Part shown: positions 15,548 to 25,594 of the stretch, piece after piece
Layout: each line of letters starts with the position of its first letter
How positions within the stretch are numbered: the first letter of the stretch is position 1
Source of the DNA: Flavobacterium sp.
GTDB taxonomy: Bacteria > Bacteroidota > Bacteroidia > Flavobacteriales > Flavobacteriaceae
Reading direction: 5' to 3'
NCBI GenBank assembly: GCA_021740105.1
Contig: JAIPAM010000005.1
Coordinates: 62,001-126,000, forward strand
DNA length: 64,000 nt
Position numbers and translations under genes: made by a program
The notes under the pieces: model-generated
The model's database searches: none
The model's input: the letters and a program-made list of their open reading frames with translations, nothing else
Told to the model about the DNA's origin: nothing

Positions 15548-16540
15548 TTATTCTTTATCTAATTTGTATTTTGCTAAGTCCATTCCGAAAGTTAAATTTT
15601 TAATAGCAACTAGTTCATCTAGTTCAGTTAAAGATTTTTTACCGAAGTTACGGAATTTCATAAGGTCATTTTTGTTGAATGATACTAAGTCACCTAGCGT
15701 ATCAACTTCAGCTGCTTTCAAACAATTTAATGCTCTAACAGATAAATCCATATCAACAAGCTTCGTTTTAAGTAATTGTCTCATGTGCAATGATTCTTCA
15801 TCATAAGAATCTGTTTGAGCAATTTCATCAGCCTCCAGCGTTATTCTTTCGTCAGAAAACAACATGAAGTGGTGAATTAAAACTTTAGCAGCTTCAGTCA
15901 AGGCATCTTTAGGATTAATAGACCCGTCAGTTTTAATTTCAAAAACTAATTTTTCATAATCTGTTTTTTGCTCAACACGGAAGTTTTCAATTGCATACTT
16001 CACATTTTTTACTGGTGTAAAAATGGAGTCTGTAAAAATAGTTCCAATTGCTGCGTTTTGTTTTTTGTTTTCTTCTGCAGGAACGTAACCTCTACCTTTT
16101 TCGATTGTTAATTCGAAGTTCAAATTAACTTTTTTATCAAGGTTGCAGATTACTAATTCTGGGTTAAGAACTTGAAAACCAGAGATGAATTTTTGAAAAT
16201 CACCTGCAGTTAATTGTTCTTTTCCTGTTACTGAAATGGTAACCGCTTCATTATCTACCTCTTCAATTTGACGTTTGAAACGTACTTGTTTAAGATTAAG
16301 AATAATTTCTGTTACGTCTTCAACTACTCCAGGAATTGTAGAAAATTCGTGATCAACACCTTCTATACGAACAGATGTGATTGCGTAACCTTCTAGCGCA
16401 GAAAGTAAAACTCTTCTAAGTGCATTACCAACAGTCAATCCATAACCAGGTTCTAAAGGTCTAAATTCGAATTTACCTTCAAAATCGTTAGAATCGATCA
16501 TGATAACTTTATCGGGTTTCTGAAAATTAAATATTGCCAT
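15548..16540 (-). CDS. rpoA: DNA-directed RNA polymerase alpha subunit
   Basis: 330 aa. The N-terminal domain, which dimerises and seeds RNA polymerase assembly, covers residues about 1-235, with [20 protein letters not shown] near 33-52. A linker joins it to the C-terminal domain (about 250-320), with [18 protein letters not shown] and [18 protein letters not shown] helix-hairpin-helix segments that contact DNA and activators. It sits in the usual place between rpsD and rplQ, with gaps of 21 and 37 bp. Confidence 0.98.
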   Translation of the reverse strand: MAIFNFQKPDKVIMIDSNDFEGKFEFRPLEPGYGLTVGNALRRVLLSALEGYAITSVRIEGVDHEFSTIPGVVEDVTEIILNLKQVRFKRQIEEVDNEAVTISVTGKEQLTAGDFQKFISGFQVLNPELVICNLDKKVNLNFELTIEKGRGYVPAEENKKQNAAIGTIFTDSIFTPVKNVKYAIENFRVEQKTDYEKLVFEIKTDGSINPKDALTEAAKVLIHHFMLFSDERITLEADEIAQTDSYDEESLHMRQLLKTKLVDMDLSVRALNCLKAAEVDTLGDLVSFNKNDLMKFRNFGKKSLTELDELVAIKNLTFGMDLAKYKLDKE

Positions 16541-16561
16541 AATTTCGACTAAGTCAATTAA

Positions 16562-17167
16562 TTATTTATTGTACAACTCTACGATTAATTGTTCTTTGAT
16601 GTTTTCTGGGATCTGCAATCTAGCAGGAACAGAAACAAAAGTACCTTCTTTAAGATCGTTATTCCAAGTAATCCACTCGTAAACGTGAGATGAATTAGAT
16701 AAAGAACGCTCAATAGCTTCCAATGATTTAGATTTTTCACGAACCGCAACTTTATCACCAGCTCTTAGGTGGTAAGAAGCGATATCTACTACTTCACCGT
16801 TAACGGTAATGTGTCTGTGAGAAACTAATTGTCTTGCACCTCTTCTAGATGGAGCGATACCCATTCTAAAAACAACGTTGTCAAGTCTAGCTTCACATAA
16901 TTGTAAAAGAACTTCACCTGTTACACCTTTAGTAGCAGAAGCTTTTTTAAACAAACCTCTGAATTGTTTTTCTAAAATTCCATAAGAATATTTAGCTTTT
17001 TGTTTCTCCATTAACTGGATAGCATATTCAGATTTTTTACCTCTTTTTTTAGCCATCCCGTGTTGTCCAGGAGGATAATTTCTTTTTTCGAAAGATTTGT
17101 CATCTCCGAATATTGCTTCGCCAAATTTACGAGCAATTCTAGTTTTAGGACCAGTATATCTTGCCAT
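16562..17167 (-). CDS. rpsD: 30S ribosomal protein S4
   Basis: 201 aa; a primary 16S rRNA binder that nucleates assembly of the 30S body. It has [17 protein letters not shown] at the N-terminus and the S4 RNA-binding domain with [27 protein letters not shown] near 92-118. No zinc-type Cys cluster is present in the N-terminus. The 124-bp gap upstream is the widest in the operon and holds an inverted repeat (17185-17237). S4 is an autoregulator in other bacteria, so that leader is a candidate control site. Confidence 0.98.
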   Translation of the reverse strand: MARYTGPKTRIARKFGEAIFGDDKSFEKRNYPPGQHGMAKKRGKKSEYAIQLMEKQKAKYSYGILEKQFRGLFKKASATKGVTGEVLLQLCEARLDNVVFRMGIAPSRRGARQLVSHRHITVNGEVVDIASYHLRAGDKVAVREKSKSLEAIERSLSNSSHVYEWITWNNDLKEGTFVSVPARLQIPENIKEQLIVELYNK

Positions 17168-17184
17168 TTTTAAAAAATTATTTA

Positions 17185-17237
17185 AGGTAGAGATTATGAA
17201 TTCAGGTCAAATCCTTCGATAACCGTTATTTCTACCT
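17185..17237 (-). promoter_or_regulatory. Inverted repeat in the rpsD leader
   Basis: AGGTAGA (17185-17191) and TCTACCT (17231-17237) pair across 39 nt that can hold further structure. The structure lies just upstream of the rpsD start in the 124-bp rpsK-rpsD gap and could be a translational operator for S4. This is inference from position and pairing only. Confidence 0.4.
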
Positions 17238-17291
17238 AGTTGTTATACTTATTGTTTGTTTAATTAGATACTGAAATAAATCCAGTATAAA

Positions 17292-17675
17292 TTATACTCT
17301 ACGTCTTTTAGGAGGACGACATCCGTTGTGCGGCATAGGAGTAACATCGATAATCTCTGTAACTTCAATTCCACCGTTGTGTAAAGAACGAATTGCAGAC
17401 TCACGTCCATTTCCTGGTCCTTTTACATACACTTTTACTTTTTTAAGTCCTGCCTCAAGAGCTACTTTACTACAATCTTCTGCTGCCATTTGAGCTGCAT
17501 ATGGAGTATTCTTTTTAGAACCTCTGAAGCCCATTTTACCAGCTGAAGACCATGAAATAACTTCCCCTTTCTTGTTGGTTAAAGAAATGATAATGTTATT
17601 AAAAGTAGCACTAATGTGTGCTTCTCCTGTTGACTCAACTATTACTTTACGTTTTTTTGTACTTGCCTTAGCCAT
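17292..17675 (-). CDS. rpsK: 30S ribosomal protein S11
   Basis: 127 aa; part of the 30S platform, near the mRNA exit. Recognised by [37 protein letters not shown] in the first half and the C-terminal signature [27 protein letters not shown]. It lies 8 bp after rpsM. The 124 bp that follow separate it from rpsD. Confidence 0.98.
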   Translation of the reverse strand: MAKASTKKRKVIVESTGEAHISATFNNIIISLTNKKGEVISWSSAGKMGFRGSKKNTPYAAQMAAEDCSKVALEAGLKKVKVYVKGPGNGRESAIRSLHNGGIEVTEIIDVTPMPHNGCRPPKRRRV

Positions 17676-17683
17676 ACTACTTA

Positions 17684-18058
17684 TTATTTAGTTGCTTTTT
17701 TCTTGTTGGCAACAGTTTTTCTCTTACCTTTTCTTGTTCTAGAGTTGTTTTTAGTTCTTTGTCCTCTTAATGGAAGACCAGATCTGTGACGAATACCTCT
17801 ATAACAACCAATGTCCATAAGACGTTTGATGTTTAAAGAAACTTCTGAACGCAATTCACCTTCAATTTTGAAATTAGATACCGCATCACGAATTGCTCCG
17901 ATCTCGTCATCATTCCAATCTTGAACTTTCTTGTCTTGGCTTACTTGAGCTTTTTCTAAAATCTCAATAGCTCTACTTTTTCCTAATCCGAAGATATAGG
18001 TTAGTGCAATTACACCTCTCTTGTTTTTTGGGATATCTACCCCTGCTATTCTTGCCAT
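17684..18058 (-). CDS. rpsM: 30S ribosomal protein S13
   Basis: 124 aa; head protein of the 30S subunit that contacts the P-site tRNA and forms the B1 bridges. [26 protein letters not shown] at the N-terminus and the basic C-terminal tail [22 protein letters not shown] (read with Ser for the first R in this copy: [10 protein letters not shown]) identify it. It starts 2 bp after the rpmJ stop. Confidence 0.98.
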   Translation of the reverse strand: MARIAGVDIPKNKRGVIALTYIFGLGKSRAIEILEKAQVSQDKKVQDWNDDEIGAIRDAVSNFKIEGELRSEVSLNIKRLMDIGCYRGIRHRSGLPLRGQRTKNNSRTRKGKRKTVANKKKATK

Positions 18059-18060
18059 AA

Positions 18061-18177
18061 CTATCCTTGTCTTTGTTTAAATCTAGGATTCTTTTTGTTA
18101 ATTACGTACAATCTCCCTTTTCTTCGCACGATAACGCACTCGGGACTTCTCTTTTTAACTGATGCTCTAACTTTCAT
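18061..18177 (-). CDS. rpmJ: 50S ribosomal protein L36
   Basis: A 38-aa protein read directly from the minus strand: it begins [14 protein letters not shown] and ends NPRFKQRQG before a TAG. It stabilises 23S rRNA structure late in 50S assembly. Of the four zinc ligands in zinc-type L36 (Cys11, Cys14, Cys27, His33), only Cys14 remains, so this is the zinc-free form. It lies between infA and rpsM, 13 and 2 bp from them. Confidence 0.96.
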   Translation of the reverse strand: MKVRASVKKRSPECVIVRRKGRLYVINKKNPRFKQRQG

Positions 18178-18190
18178 TGATTAGCCTTTA

Positions 18191-18406
18191 TTAATATCTA
18201 TAAGTAATTCTTGCTTTTGACAAATCATAAGGACTCATTTCTAGTTTCACTTTATCACCAGGTAATAATTTGATATAATGCATCCGCATTTTTCCAGAAA
18301 TATGAGCAATTACAACATGTCCATTTTCTAATTCTACACGGAACATCGCATTTGACAATGCTTCAATGATTGATCCGTCTTGTTCTATTGCTGATTGTTT
18401 TGCCAT
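18191..18406 (-). CDS. infA: Translation initiation factor IF-1
   Basis: 71 aa, a single S1-like OB-fold: [25 protein letters not shown], then [24 protein letters not shown] and [12 protein letters not shown]-1 binds the 30S A site during initiation. It begins 3 bp after the secY stop, in the usual position before rpmJ. Confidence 0.98.
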   Translation of the reverse strand: MAKQSAIEQDGSIIEALSNAMFRVELENGHVVIAHISGKMRMHYIKLLPGDKVKLEMSPYDLSKARITYRY

Positions 18407-18409
18407 AAG

Positions 18410-19756
18410 TTAAGCTACCGCTTTTCTATTTTTTCCACTTTTCATCAAACCATCATAATGCTTGTTAAGCAAATAAGAGTTGATTTGTTGAATGGTATCA
18501 ATTGCTACTCCAACCATAATTATAAGTGAGGTACCTCCAAAGAACATTGCCCAAGATTGTTGAACATCCAATACACTTACAACAATTGCTGGGAACACAG
18601 CTATTAAAGCAAGAAATAAAGAACCTGGGAATGTGATTAAAGACATCACTTTATCTAAAAAGTTAGATGTTTCTTCACCTGGTTTGAATCCAGGAATAAA
18701 ACCACCACTTCTTTTTAAGTCATCTGCCATTTTGTTTGTAGGAACGGTGATTGCAGTGTAGAAATAAGTGAATACAACAATTAAAGTTGCAAACAATAAA
18801 TTATACCACAAACCGAACATATTACTAAATGCACCTGCAATAGAGGAGGAAACTTCTGATTTTGACAATCCTGCTAAAGCAGCTGGAATAAACATTATCG
18901 CTTGTGCAAAAATAATAGGCATAACACCAGATGCATTCAACTTTAATGGTATCCATTGTCTATTTCCACCCATCATATCTTGTTCAAAATCTCCCGATAC
19001 CGTTCTTCTAGCGTACTGTACTGGAATTTTTCTTACTGCCATTACTAACAATACACAAGAAATAATTACTAATAACCAAACGATAATTTCAATTACCAAT
19101 AACATTGGACCTCCATTGTTATTCGTTACTCTAGTAGTAAATTCTTGAATAAATGCCTGAGGCAATCTTGCTAAGATACCCACCATAATTAAAAGTGAGA
19201 TACCATTTCCAATTCCTTTATCAGTAATTTTTTCTCCTAACCACATGGCGAAAATTGTCCCTGTAACTAAAATAATAACGGATGAGAAAAGGAATGCGAA
19301 AGAATCAGACCCTAATAAGAAAGCTGCTTTTGGTAAAGTTCGGTATAGGTTATAGATATAACCAGGACCTTGAACCAACGTAATTGCAATAGTCAACCAA
19401 CGTGTAATTTGGTTGATTTTCTTTCTTCCACTTTCACCATCACTTTGTAATTTTTGTAAATAAGGAACCGCGATTCCCATTAACTGAACTACGATAGATG
19501 CTGAAATGTAAGGCATAATTCCCAAAGCAAAGATTGAAGCTTTTGAAAAAGCACCACCTGTAAACATGTCAAGAATTGAACCAATACCGTCTTTAGTTTG
19601 GCCTGCTAAACTGTTTAACTGTGTAGCGTCAATACCTGGAAGAGTAACGTGTGCTCCAAAACGATAAACCAATAATAGACCTAAAGTAATTAGGATTCTA
19701 TTTTTAAGTTCCTCGATTTTCCAAACATTAATAAATGATTCAATAAATTTCTTCAT
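18410..19756 (-). CDS. secY: Protein translocase subunit SecY
   Basis: A 448-aa channel subunit of the Sec translocon in the inner membrane, with ten predicted transmembrane helices. Landmarks include LGIMPYISASIVVQLMG (about 80-96, plug/TM2 region), GNGISLLIMVGI near 183-194, and RSGGFIPGFKPGEETSNFLD near 340-359. It lies 10 bp after rplO and 3 bp before infA. adk and map, which separate secY from infA in many bacteria, are absent here. Confidence 0.98.
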   Translation of the reverse strand: MKKFIESFINVWKIEELKNRILITLGLLLVYRFGAHVTLPGIDATQLNSLAGQTKDGIGSILDMFTGGAFSKASIFALGIMPYISASIVVQLMGIAVPYLQKLQSDGESGRKKINQITRWLTIAITLVQGPGYIYNLYRTLPKAAFLLGSDSFAFLFSSVIILVTGTIFAMWLGEKITDKGIGNGISLLIMVGILARLPQAFIQEFTTRVTNNNGGPMLLVIEIIVWLLVIISCVLLVMAVRKIPVQYARRTVSGDFEQDMMGGNRQWIPLKLNASGVMPIIFAQAIMFIPAALAGLSKSEVSSSIAGAFSNMFGLWYNLLFATLIVVFTYFYTAITVPTNKMADDLKRSGGFIPGFKPGEETSNFLDKVMSLITFPGSLFLALIAVFPAIVVSVLDVQQSWAMFFGGTSLIIMVGVAIDTIQQINSYLLNKHYDGLMKSGKNRKAVA

Positions 19757-19766
19757 CTTATGAAAA

Positions 19767-20219
19767 TTATAATATTACGGCTTCTCCACCTGCAGCTTCA
19801 ATAGCCGCTTTTGCAGTAGCAGTAAATTTGTGAGCAGTTACCTTTAATTTCGCTTTCAATTCTCCTCTACCTAAAATCTTAACGATTTCATTTTTGGTAG
19901 CCAAACGGTTAGTCACAAAAACTGACATATCTACAGTATCTGTAATTACTCCATTATCAACAAGTAATTGAAGTGTATCAAGGTTAACACCTTCGTATTC
20001 TTTACGATTAATGTTTGTGAAACCAAACTTAGGCACACGTCTTTGAAGTGGCATTTGTCCTCCTTCAAAACCAATCTTTTTAGAATAACCAGAACGAGAT
20101 TTTGCTCCTTTGTGTCCTCTTGCAGAAGTACCACCTTTTCCAGAACCTTCTCCTCTACCTAATCTTTTATTTTGATTGTGGGTAGCACCTTCAGCAGGTT
20201 GTAAGTTACTTAAATTCAT
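19767..20219 (-). CDS. rplO: 50S ribosomal protein L15
   Basis: 150 aa; binds 23S rRNA and is needed late in 50S assembly. The glycine-rich N-terminus (NKRLGRGEGSGKGGTSARGHKG) and the central GFEGGQMPLQRRVPKFGF are diagnostic. Located between rpmD and secY. Confidence 0.98.
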   Translation of the reverse strand: MNLSNLQPAEGATHNQNKRLGRGEGSGKGGTSARGHKGAKSRSGYSKKIGFEGGQMPLQRRVPKFGFTNINRKEYEGVNLDTLQLLVDNGVITDTVDMSVFVTNRLATKNEIVKILGRGELKAKLKVTAHKFTATAKAAIEAAGGEAVIL

Positions 20220-20231
20220 AACAGTATTTTG

Positions 20232-20414
20232 TTATTTAGCTTCTTCTACAGAAACTAAGTGTTTAACTTTATTTATCATTCCAAGGATAGTTGGATTAGA
20301 ATCATGTTCTACAACTTGACCCATTTTACGAAGACCCAAAGCCTCTAATCCTCTTTTTTGAGTAAGTGGACAGTTGATTTTGCTTCTTACTTGTTTTACT
20401 AATAATTTAGCCAT
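20232..20414 (-). CDS. rpmD: 50S ribosomal protein L30
   Basis: 60 aa; a small 50S protein beginning [20 protein letters not shown], with the typical [28 protein letters not shown] segment split over residues about 24-51. It lies 12 bp after rpsE and 12 bp before rplO. Confidence 0.97.
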   Translation of the reverse strand: MAKLLVKQVRSKINCPLTQKRGLEALGLRKMGQVVEHDSNPTILGMINKVKHLVSVEEAK

Positions 20415-20426
20415 AATTTCCTTGAA

Positions 20427-20954
20427 TTAACCTTTAAAAACTTTTTCTAAAGAAATACCTCTTTGTTTTGCAACAGTGTAAGCACTTCTCATTTGTAATA
20501 AAGCATCAAAAGTTGCTTTTACTACGTTGTGAGGATTTGATGATCCTTGTGATTTTGATAATACATCGTGGATCCCTACTGATTCAAGAACTGAACGAAC
20601 AGCTCCACCAGCAATAACTCCTGTACCATGAGAGGCAGGAATTAAGAATACACGTGCTCCACCAAATTTTCCTTTTTGCTCGTGAGGAACTGATTGTCCA
20701 TTCAAAGGAATTTTTACTAAATTTTTCTTAGCATCTTCTACTGCTTTCGCAATTGCTTCAGAAACATCTTTAGATTTTCCTAATCCATGACCAACTACTC
20801 CATTTTCATCACCTACAACTACAATAGCAGAAAAACCAAATGCTCTACCTCCTTTTGTAACCTTAGTAACACGATTAACACTTACCAAACGATCTTTTAA
20901 TTCAAGACCACTAGGCTTTACTAACTCTACATTCTTGTATTTACTATTAGACAT
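20427..20954 (-). CDS. rpsE: 30S ribosomal protein S5
   Basis: 175 aa; 30S protein involved in decoding accuracy and mRNA helicase activity. The N-terminal double-stranded-RNA-binding domain includes [18 protein letters not shown] (residues about 27-44) and [17 protein letters not shown]. The C-terminal domain has [18 protein letters not shown] near 109-126. Located between rplR and rpmD. Confidence 0.98.
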   Translation of the reverse strand: MSNSKYKNVELVKPSGLELKDRLVSVNRVTKVTKGGRAFGFSAIVVVGDENGVVGHGLGKSKDVSEAIAKAVEDAKKNLVKIPLNGQSVPHEQKGKFGGARVFLIPASHGTGVIAGGAVRSVLESVGIHDVLSKSQGSSNPHNVVKATFDALLQMRSAYTVAKQRGISLEKVFKG

Positions 20955-20960
20955 ACTATA

Positions 20961-21311
20961 TTAGAATTTAAGTCCAGCAGCTCTCGCGCCTTCAGCTAAT
21001 GATTTAATACGACCGTGATATAAATAACCTCCTCTATCGAAAGTTACTGCTTCAAACCCGGCTTTTAACGCTTTTTCTCCAACTAGTTTTCCAACTGCAG
21101 TTGCTACATCTACGTTTGTACCTTTATTTATTTCTTTTTCTCTTGAAGAGGCAGATAATAAAGTAACTCCAGCTACGTCGTCAATTAATTGAGCGTAGAT
21201 TTCTTTGTTACTTCTGTAAACAGAAAGTCTAGGTTTAGTAGCAGTACCACTAATAGTCTTTCTAATTCTATATCTAATTCTTTGTCTTCTATCAGATTTT
21301 GTTAATGACAT
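20961..21311 (-). CDS. rplR: 50S ribosomal protein L18
   Basis: 116 aa; binds 5S rRNA with L5 in the central protuberance. Recognised by [18 protein letters not shown] near 28-45 and the C-terminal [23 protein letters not shown] segment. It lies between rplF and rpsE. Confidence 0.98.
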   Translation of the reverse strand: MSLTKSDRRQRIRYRIRKTISGTATKPRLSVYRSNKEIYAQLIDDVAGVTLLSASSREKEINKGTNVDVATAVGKLVGEKALKAGFEAVTFDRGGYLYHGRIKSLAEGARAAGLKF

Positions 21312-21324
21312 ATCTTTATATTTT

Positions 21325-21867
21325 TTAAGCTGATTTACCTGCTTTTCTTCTTAATACTTCACCCACAAATTTAACTCCTTTACCTTTGTAAGGCTCTGGT
21401 TTTCTAAAACCTCTAATTTTAGCAGCGATCTGCCCTAATAGTTGTTTGTCGAAAGACGTTAATTTAACAATTGGATTCTTTCCTTTTTCAGATATTGTTT
21501 CTACCACTACTTCTGGAGCAACTTCTAAAACAATATTGTGAGAAAAACCTAAAGCTAAATCCAATTTCTGACCTTGATTAGATGCTCTATAACCAACACC
21601 AACCAATTCTAATTCTTTTGTGAAACCTTCAGATACCCCTACAATCATGTTATTGATTAAAGATCTGTATAATCCGTGTTTTGCTCTATGGTCTTTATGA
21701 TCAGATGATCTGTCTACTTGAACTTGATCACCTTCAACTGTTACAGTTACGTCCGAAAACTCCTGAGTTAGTTGACCTTTTTTTCCTTTTACTGTAATAA
21801 TACCTTCTGCAACTTCTACAGTTACTCCAGCAGGGACTACGATTGGGTTTTTACCTATTCTTGACAT
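21325..21867 (-). CDS. rplF: 50S ribosomal protein L6
   Basis: 180 aa; two tandem alpha/beta domains near the GTPase-associated centre. [15 protein letters not shown] at the start, [23 protein letters not shown] in the centre, and the family signature [18 protein letters not shown] near 149-166 identify it. It starts 16 bp upstream of the next intergenic point with rpsH in the conventional spc order. Confidence 0.98.
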   Translation of the reverse strand: MSRIGKNPIVVPAGVTVEVAEGIITVKGKKGQLTQEFSDVTVTVEGDQVQVDRSSDHKDHRAKHGLYRSLINNMIVGVSEGFTKELELVGVGYRASNQGQKLDLALGFSHNIVLEVAPEVVVETISEKGKNPIVKLTSFDKQLLGQIAAKIRGFRKPEPYKGKGVKFVGEVLRRKAGKSA

Positions 21868-21883
21868 CTTACTACAGTTTAAA

Positions 21884-22282
21884 TTAGTATACGTAACAAA
21901 TTACTTCACCACCAACATTAAGTTGTTTGGCTTGTTTTCCTGTCATCAAACCTTTTGATGTAGAAACAATTGCAATACCTAAACCATTTAAGATTCTTGG
22001 TATTTTAGAAGAACCTGCATACTTACGTAAACCTGGTTTACTAATTCTTTGGATGTCTTTGATAACGGATACTTTAGTATCTTTATCATACTTCAAAGCT
22101 ATTTTGATTGAACCCTGAACAGCGTTGTCTTCAAATTTGTAGCTTAAAATATAACCTTGATCAAATAAGATCTTAGTTATTTCTTTTTTTAGATTAGAGG
22201 CAGGAATTGCAACAACTTTGTGGTTTGCAGCCACAGCGTTTCTAATTCTTGTCAAATAATCCGCAATAGGATCTGTGTACAT
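21884..22282 (-). CDS. rpsH: 30S ribosomal protein S8
   Basis: 132 aa; binds helix 21 of 16S r[18 protein letters not shown] at 3-17 and the C-terminal [21 protein letters not shown] signature are clear. In Escherichia coli S8 represses its own operon by binding an rRNA-like hairpin. Here the gene follows a 96-bp gap containing two hairpins (22303-22331 and 22357-22375), which are candidates for a similar control. Confidence 0.98.
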   Translation of the reverse strand: MYTDPIADYLTRIRNAVAANHKVVAIPASNLKKEITKILFDQGYILSYKFEDNAVQGSIKIALKYDKDTKVSVIKDIQRISKPGLRKYAGSSKIPRILNGLGIAIVSTSKGLMTGKQAKQLNVGGEVICYVY

Positions 22283-22302
22283 GTTTATTGATTTGCGGTA
22301 AC

Positions 22303-22331
22303 GGTTTTCAAAAGAACGATTCTTTTGAACC
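22303..22331 (-). promoter_or_regulatory. Hairpin in the rpsH leader
   Basis: A 10-bp perfect stem (TTCAAAAGAA at 22307-22316 with TTCTTTTGAA at 22320-22329) and a 3-nt loop, with GG/CC pairs outside a small bulge. It lies 20-50 nt upstream of the rpsH start in the only wide gap of the spc segment. Confidence 0.5.
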
Positions 22332-22356
22332 TGAAACCAATTTATAAAATTTAATT

Positions 22357-22375
22357 AAACGTAATCAATACGTTT
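22357..22375 (-). promoter_or_regulatory. Second hairpin after rpsN
   Basis: AAACGTA (22357-22363) pairs with TACGTTT (22369-22375) around a 5-nt loop, a few bases past the rpsN stop codon. On the minus strand it is followed by an AT-rich tract with no clean U-run, so it is a poor terminator; a processing or partial attenuation site is possible. Confidence 0.4.
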
Positions 22376-22378
22376 TTT

Positions 22379-22648
22379 TTACCAAGATGCTTTTTTAACT
22401 CCTGGGATTAATCCGTTATTTGCCATTTCACGAAATGTAACACGTGAAATACCAAATTGACGCATATAACCTCTTGGTCTACCAGTTAATTTACAACGAT
22501 TGTGCAAACGAACAGGGGAAGCATTTTTTGGTAATTTTTGCAAACCTACGAAATCTCCGGCTTCTAACAAAGCTTTTCTTTTCTCAGCATATTTTGCTAC
22601 GGTTTTTTCTCTTTTTACCTCACGGGCTTTCATTGATTCTTTTGCCAT
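22379..22648 (-). CDS. rpsN: 30S ribosomal protein S14
   Basis: 89 aa, the zinc-free form: no CxxC pairs, and the C-terminal [23 protein letters not shown] signature at about 50-72. It binds 16S rRNA in the 30S head. It starts 3 bp after the rplE stop and is followed by a 96-bp structured gap. Confidence 0.98.
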   Translation of the reverse strand: MAKESMKAREVKREKTVAKYAEKRKALLEAGDFVGLQKLPKNASPVRLHNRCKLTGRPRGYMRQFGISRVTFREMANNGLIPGVKKASW

Positions 22649-22651
22649 GTC

Positions 22652-23203
22652 TTAATTCTTTTTAAAAGGTAATCCTAGTTCAGCTAATAATGACTTTGCT
22701 TCTTTATCTGTTTTTGCAGAAGTAACAAAGGTAATATCCATACCAGAAATTTTATTTACTTTATCAATATCAATTTCAGGGAAAATGATTTGTTCTAAAA
22801 CACCTAAGTTATAGTTACCTCTTCCGTCAAAACCAGTAGCTTTTACACCGCTGAAATCTCTAACACGAGGCAAAGAAGAAGTAACAAGTCTATCTAAAAA
22901 CTCATACATTCTTTCTCCACGCAAAGTAACTTTTGCACCAATTGGCATTCCTTTTCTTAATTTAAAAGACGCAACGTCTTTCTTAGAAATTGTAGCTAAT
23001 GCTTTTTGTCCAGTAATCTTTGTTAACTCTTCAACCGCATAGTCAATAAGTTTTTTGTCAGATACTGCTGCACCAACTCCCTTACTCAAAACGATTTTTT
23101 CCAATTTAGGAACTTGCATTACGTTTTTGTAACCGAATTCTTCTTTAAGAGCAGAGATTACTCTGTTCTTATATTCATCTTTTAGTCTAGGTATATAAGC
23201 CAT
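22652..23203 (-). CDS. rplE: 50S ribosomal protein L5
   Basis: 183 aa from the ATG at 23203; it binds 5S rRNA and contacts P-site t[23 protein letters not shown] at the start, [15 protein letters not shown] near 90-104 and the C-terminal [21 protein letters not shown] are typical. A GTG one codon upstream (23206) overlaps the rplX stop and is a possible alternative start, but the ATG gives the standard N-terminus. Confidence 0.97.
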   Translation of the reverse strand: MAYIPRLKDEYKNRVISALKEEFGYKNVMQVPKLEKIVLSKGVGAAVSDKKLIDYAVEELTKITGQKALATISKKDVASFKLRKGMPIGAKVTLRGERMYEFLDRLVTSSLPRVRDFSGVKATGFDGRGNYNLGVLEQIIFPEIDIDKVNKISGMDITFVTSAKTDKEAKSLLAELGLPFKKN

Positions 23204-23205
23204 CA

Positions 23206-23520
23206 CTATAGTACTTGATTAGATTTTTTTGAAAATCTTACTTTTTTATCTCCTTCAACTCTAATTCCAACTCTTGTAGTTTCCTTTGTTTTAGGATCTA
23301 TCAATGAAATGTTAGAAATTTGAATTGCAGCTTCTTTCTTAACGATTCCTCCTTGAGGGCTTTTTGCACTTGGTTTTGTATGTTTCGAAACCATGTTTAC
23401 ACCTTCAACAATCGCTTTGTTCTTCTCACGATCTACTTTAAGAACTTTACCTTCTGAACCTTTATGGTCTCCAGCAATAACTCTTACAATATCTCCTGTT
23501 TTTATTTTTAGCTTTATCAT
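23206..23520 (-). CDS. rplX: 50S ribosomal protein L24
   Basis: 104 aa; an assembly-initiator protein of the 50S subunit. The KOW motif [23 protein letters not shown] is near residues 5-27, followed by [25 protein letters not shown]. It lies 11 bp after rplN, and its stop is 2 bp from the rplE start. Confidence 0.98.
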   Translation of the reverse strand: MIKLKIKTGDIVRVIAGDHKGSEGKVLKVDREKNKAIVEGVNMVSKHTKPSAKSPQGGIVKKEAAIQISNISLIDPKTKETTRVGIRVEGDKKVRFSKKSNQVL

Positions 23521-23531
23521 CTTGCAAATAA

Positions 23532-23900
23532 TTAAAGCACTTCAGGTGCTAATGATACAATTTTCATGAATTGTTTTTCACGAAGTTCTCTTGCTACCGG
23601 ACCAAAAACACGAGTTCCTCTCATTTCACCAGCAGCATTTAACAATACACATGCGTTATCGTCAAATCTGATGTATGAACCGTCGGCTCTTCTCACTTCT
23701 TTTTTGGTACGTACAACAACTGCAGTTGAAACAGCTCCTTTTTTAACGCTTCCGTTAGGAGAAGTATCTTTAATTGAAACTACAATTTTGTCTCCAACAG
23801 AGGCATACCTTCTTTTAGTACCTCCTAAAACACGGATGGTCAAAACTTCTTTTGCCCCGGTGTTATCTGCTACTTTTAGTCTTGATTCTTGTTGTACCAT
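23532..23900 (-). CDS. rplN: 50S ribosomal protein L14
   Basis: 122 aa; forms an intersubunit bridge with 16S r[21 protein letters not shown] at the start, [21 protein letters not shown] in the middle, and [15 protein letters not shown] near 94-108 are diagnostic. It lies 2 bp after rpsQ. Confidence 0.98.
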   Translation of the reverse strand: MVQQESRLKVADNTGAKEVLTIRVLGGTKRRYASVGDKIVVSIKDTSPNGSVKKGAVSTAVVVRTKKEVRRADGSYIRFDDNACVLLNAAGEMRGTRVFGPVARELREKQFMKIVSLAPEVL

Positions 23901-23902
23901 AA

Positions 23903-24163
23903 TTATTTAGCTCTTTCAATGATTTCAACTAACCTCCAACATTTAGATTTACTTAAAGGACGCGTTTCGCTAATTCTTACAGTATCTCCAATATTACAGT
24001 CGTTTGTTTCGTCGTGTGCAACATATTTCTTTGTTTTCAACACGAACTTACCGTATAATGGGTGTTTTACTTTACGTACTTCAGCTACAACAATAGACTT
24101 ATCCATTTTGTCTGAAGTAACAACACCAATTCTTTCTTTTCTTAAATTTCTTTTTTCTTCCAT
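23903..24163 (-). CDS. rpsQ: 30S ribosomal protein S17
   Basis: 86 aa OB-fold protein binding 16S rRNA helices 7 and 11. [19 protein letters not shown] at about 8-26, [19 protein letters not shown] and [22 protein letters not shown] are the family signatures. It follows rpmC by 16 bp. Confidence 0.98.
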   Translation of the reverse strand: MEEKRNLRKERIGVVTSDKMDKSIVVAEVRKVKHPLYGKFVLKTKKYVAHDETNDCNIGDTVRISETRPLSKSKCWRLVEIIERAK

Positions 24164-24179
24164 TTTCAGCAGATTACAA

Positions 24180-24371
24180 TTATTGTAACTCTCTTTTAGT
24201 AAGTTCTGTAGCTAATCTTGCAACTGTTCTTCTAACACTTCTAATTTGAAGTGGGTTCTCAATTGGTGATATGGCGTGAGCCATTTTAAGGTCAGCATGT
24301 ATCTTCTTAGTTTGACTAAGTTTCTCTTGCAACTCCGCTGCAGTAAGATCTTTTATTTCTGATTGTTTCAT
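24180..24371 (-). CDS. rpmC: 50S ribosomal protein L29
   Basis: 63 aa two-helix protein at the tunnel exit, part of the docking site for SRP and trigger factor. [20 protein letters not shown] at the start and the C-terminal [19 protein letters not shown] fit the family. It lies between rplP and rpsQ. Confidence 0.97.
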   Translation of the reverse strand: MKQSEIKDLTAAELQEKLSQTKKIHADLKMAHAISPIENPLQIRSVRRTVARLATELTKRELQ

Positions 24372-24382
24372 AATAATATAGA

Positions 24383-24808
24383 TTATGCTTCGAAATCTCT
24401 AGCAACGACAAATTTAGTTTTAACAGGTAGTTTTTGAGCTGCAAGACGCAAAGCTTCTTTAGCAACTGACAAAGGAACTCCTCCTACTTCAAACATAATT
24501 CTTCCGGGTTTAACAACGGCAGCCCAATATTCAACGGCTCCCTTACCTTTACCCATACGTACCTCAAGAGGTTTCTTTGTGATTGGTTTGTCTGGAAATA
24601 TTTTAATCCATAATTGTCCTTCTCTTTTCATGTATCTCGTTGCTGCAATACGTGCCGCTTCGATTTGACGTGAGGTTAAGAACATTCCATCTTCATGTAC
24701 AGATTTAATTCCAAACATTCCATTTGAAAGTTCATGCCCTCTTTGAGAATTTCCTTTCATTTTACCCTTTTGTACCTTACGGTATTTTGTTCTTTTAGGC
24801 TGTAACAT
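24383..24808 (-). CDS. rplP: 50S ribosomal protein L16
   Basis: 141 aa; contacts A-site tRNA and the peptidyl transferase region. [41 protein letters not shown] and [19 protein letters not shown] are diagnostic. Located 19 bp after rpsC. Confidence 0.98.
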   Translation of the reverse strand: MLQPKRTKYRKVQKGKMKGNSQRGHELSNGMFGIKSVHEDGMFLTSRQIEAARIAATRYMKREGQLWIKIFPDKPITKKPLEVRMGKGKGAVEYWAAVVKPGRIMFEVGGVPLSVAKEALRLAAQKLPVKTKFVVARDFEA

Positions 24809-24827
24809 TTTTCTTTAGTTTAAAAAT

Positions 24828-25589
24828 TTACTTTCTTTTACGAGCGTCTGGTTTTCCACCTTTATTAAAAGGCTTTCTATCTCCTCTTGGAGAATCGCCA
24901 CCTTTACCACCATTTGGTCCAGATTGTTTTTTATCCATTCCAGCAAGCGGAGAAAGATCTCTCTTTCCATAAACTTCACCTTTCATGATCCACACTTTGA
25001 TACCCATTCTACCGTAAGTAGTATGTGCTTCAGCAAGTGCATAATCAATGTCAGCTCTGAAAGTTGATAGAGGAATTCTACCTTCTTTGAAACCTTCTGA
25101 ACGTGCCATCTCTGCTCCATTCAAACGACCAGAAATCAAAACTTTGATACCCTCTGCGTTCATACGCATAGTAGCAGCAATAGCCATTTTGATTGCACGT
25201 CGGTAAGAAATTCTGCTTTCGATTTGACGACAGATGCTTGTTGCAACTAAGTAAGCATCTAATTCAGGTCTTTTAATTTCAAAGATGTTGATTTGAACCT
25301 CTTTGTCGGTTACTTTCTTAAGTTCTTCTTTCAACTTGTCTACCTCTTGTCCACCTTTTCCGATAATGATACCAGGTCTAGCAGTAGTGATAGTAACGGT
25401 TACAAGTTTCAAAGTTCTCTCGATGTAAACCTTTGATACACTAGCTTTTGATAAACGAGCATGAATATACTTTCTGATTTTATAATCTTCGGCTAATTTA
25501 TCACCGTAATCATTTCCACCATACCAGTTAGAGTCCCATCCTCTGATGATACCAAGTCTATTTCCAATTGGATTTGTCTTTTGTCCCAT
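24828..25589 (-). CDS. rpsC: 30S ribosomal protein S3
   Basis: 253 aa; 30S head protein at the mRNA entry with helicase role. [20 protein letters not shown] begins it. The KH domain motif [15 protein letters not shown] is near 72-86 and [21 protein letters not shown] follows at about 157-177. The C-terminal 40 residues are a Gly/Lys/Arg-rich tail ([15 protein letters not shown]), a common extension in this phylum. Confidence 0.98.
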   Translation of the reverse strand: MGQKTNPIGNRLGIIRGWDSNWYGGNDYGDKLAEDYKIRKYIHARLSKASVSKVYIERTLKLVTVTITTARPGIIIGKGGQEVDKLKEELKKVTDKEVQINIFEIKRPELDAYLVATSICRQIESRISYRRAIKMAIAATMRMNAEGIKVLISGRLNGAEMARSEGFKEGRIPLSTFRADIDYALAEAHTTYGRMGIKVWIMKGEVYGKRDLSPLAGMDKKQSGPNGGKGGDSPRGDRKPFNKGGKPDARKRK

Positions 25590-25594
25590 CTTTA

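Noticed and set aside
22357..22375. Terminator after rpsN
   Set aside because: The hairpin has no clean U-run after it on the minus strand, and essential ribosomal genes continue downstream.
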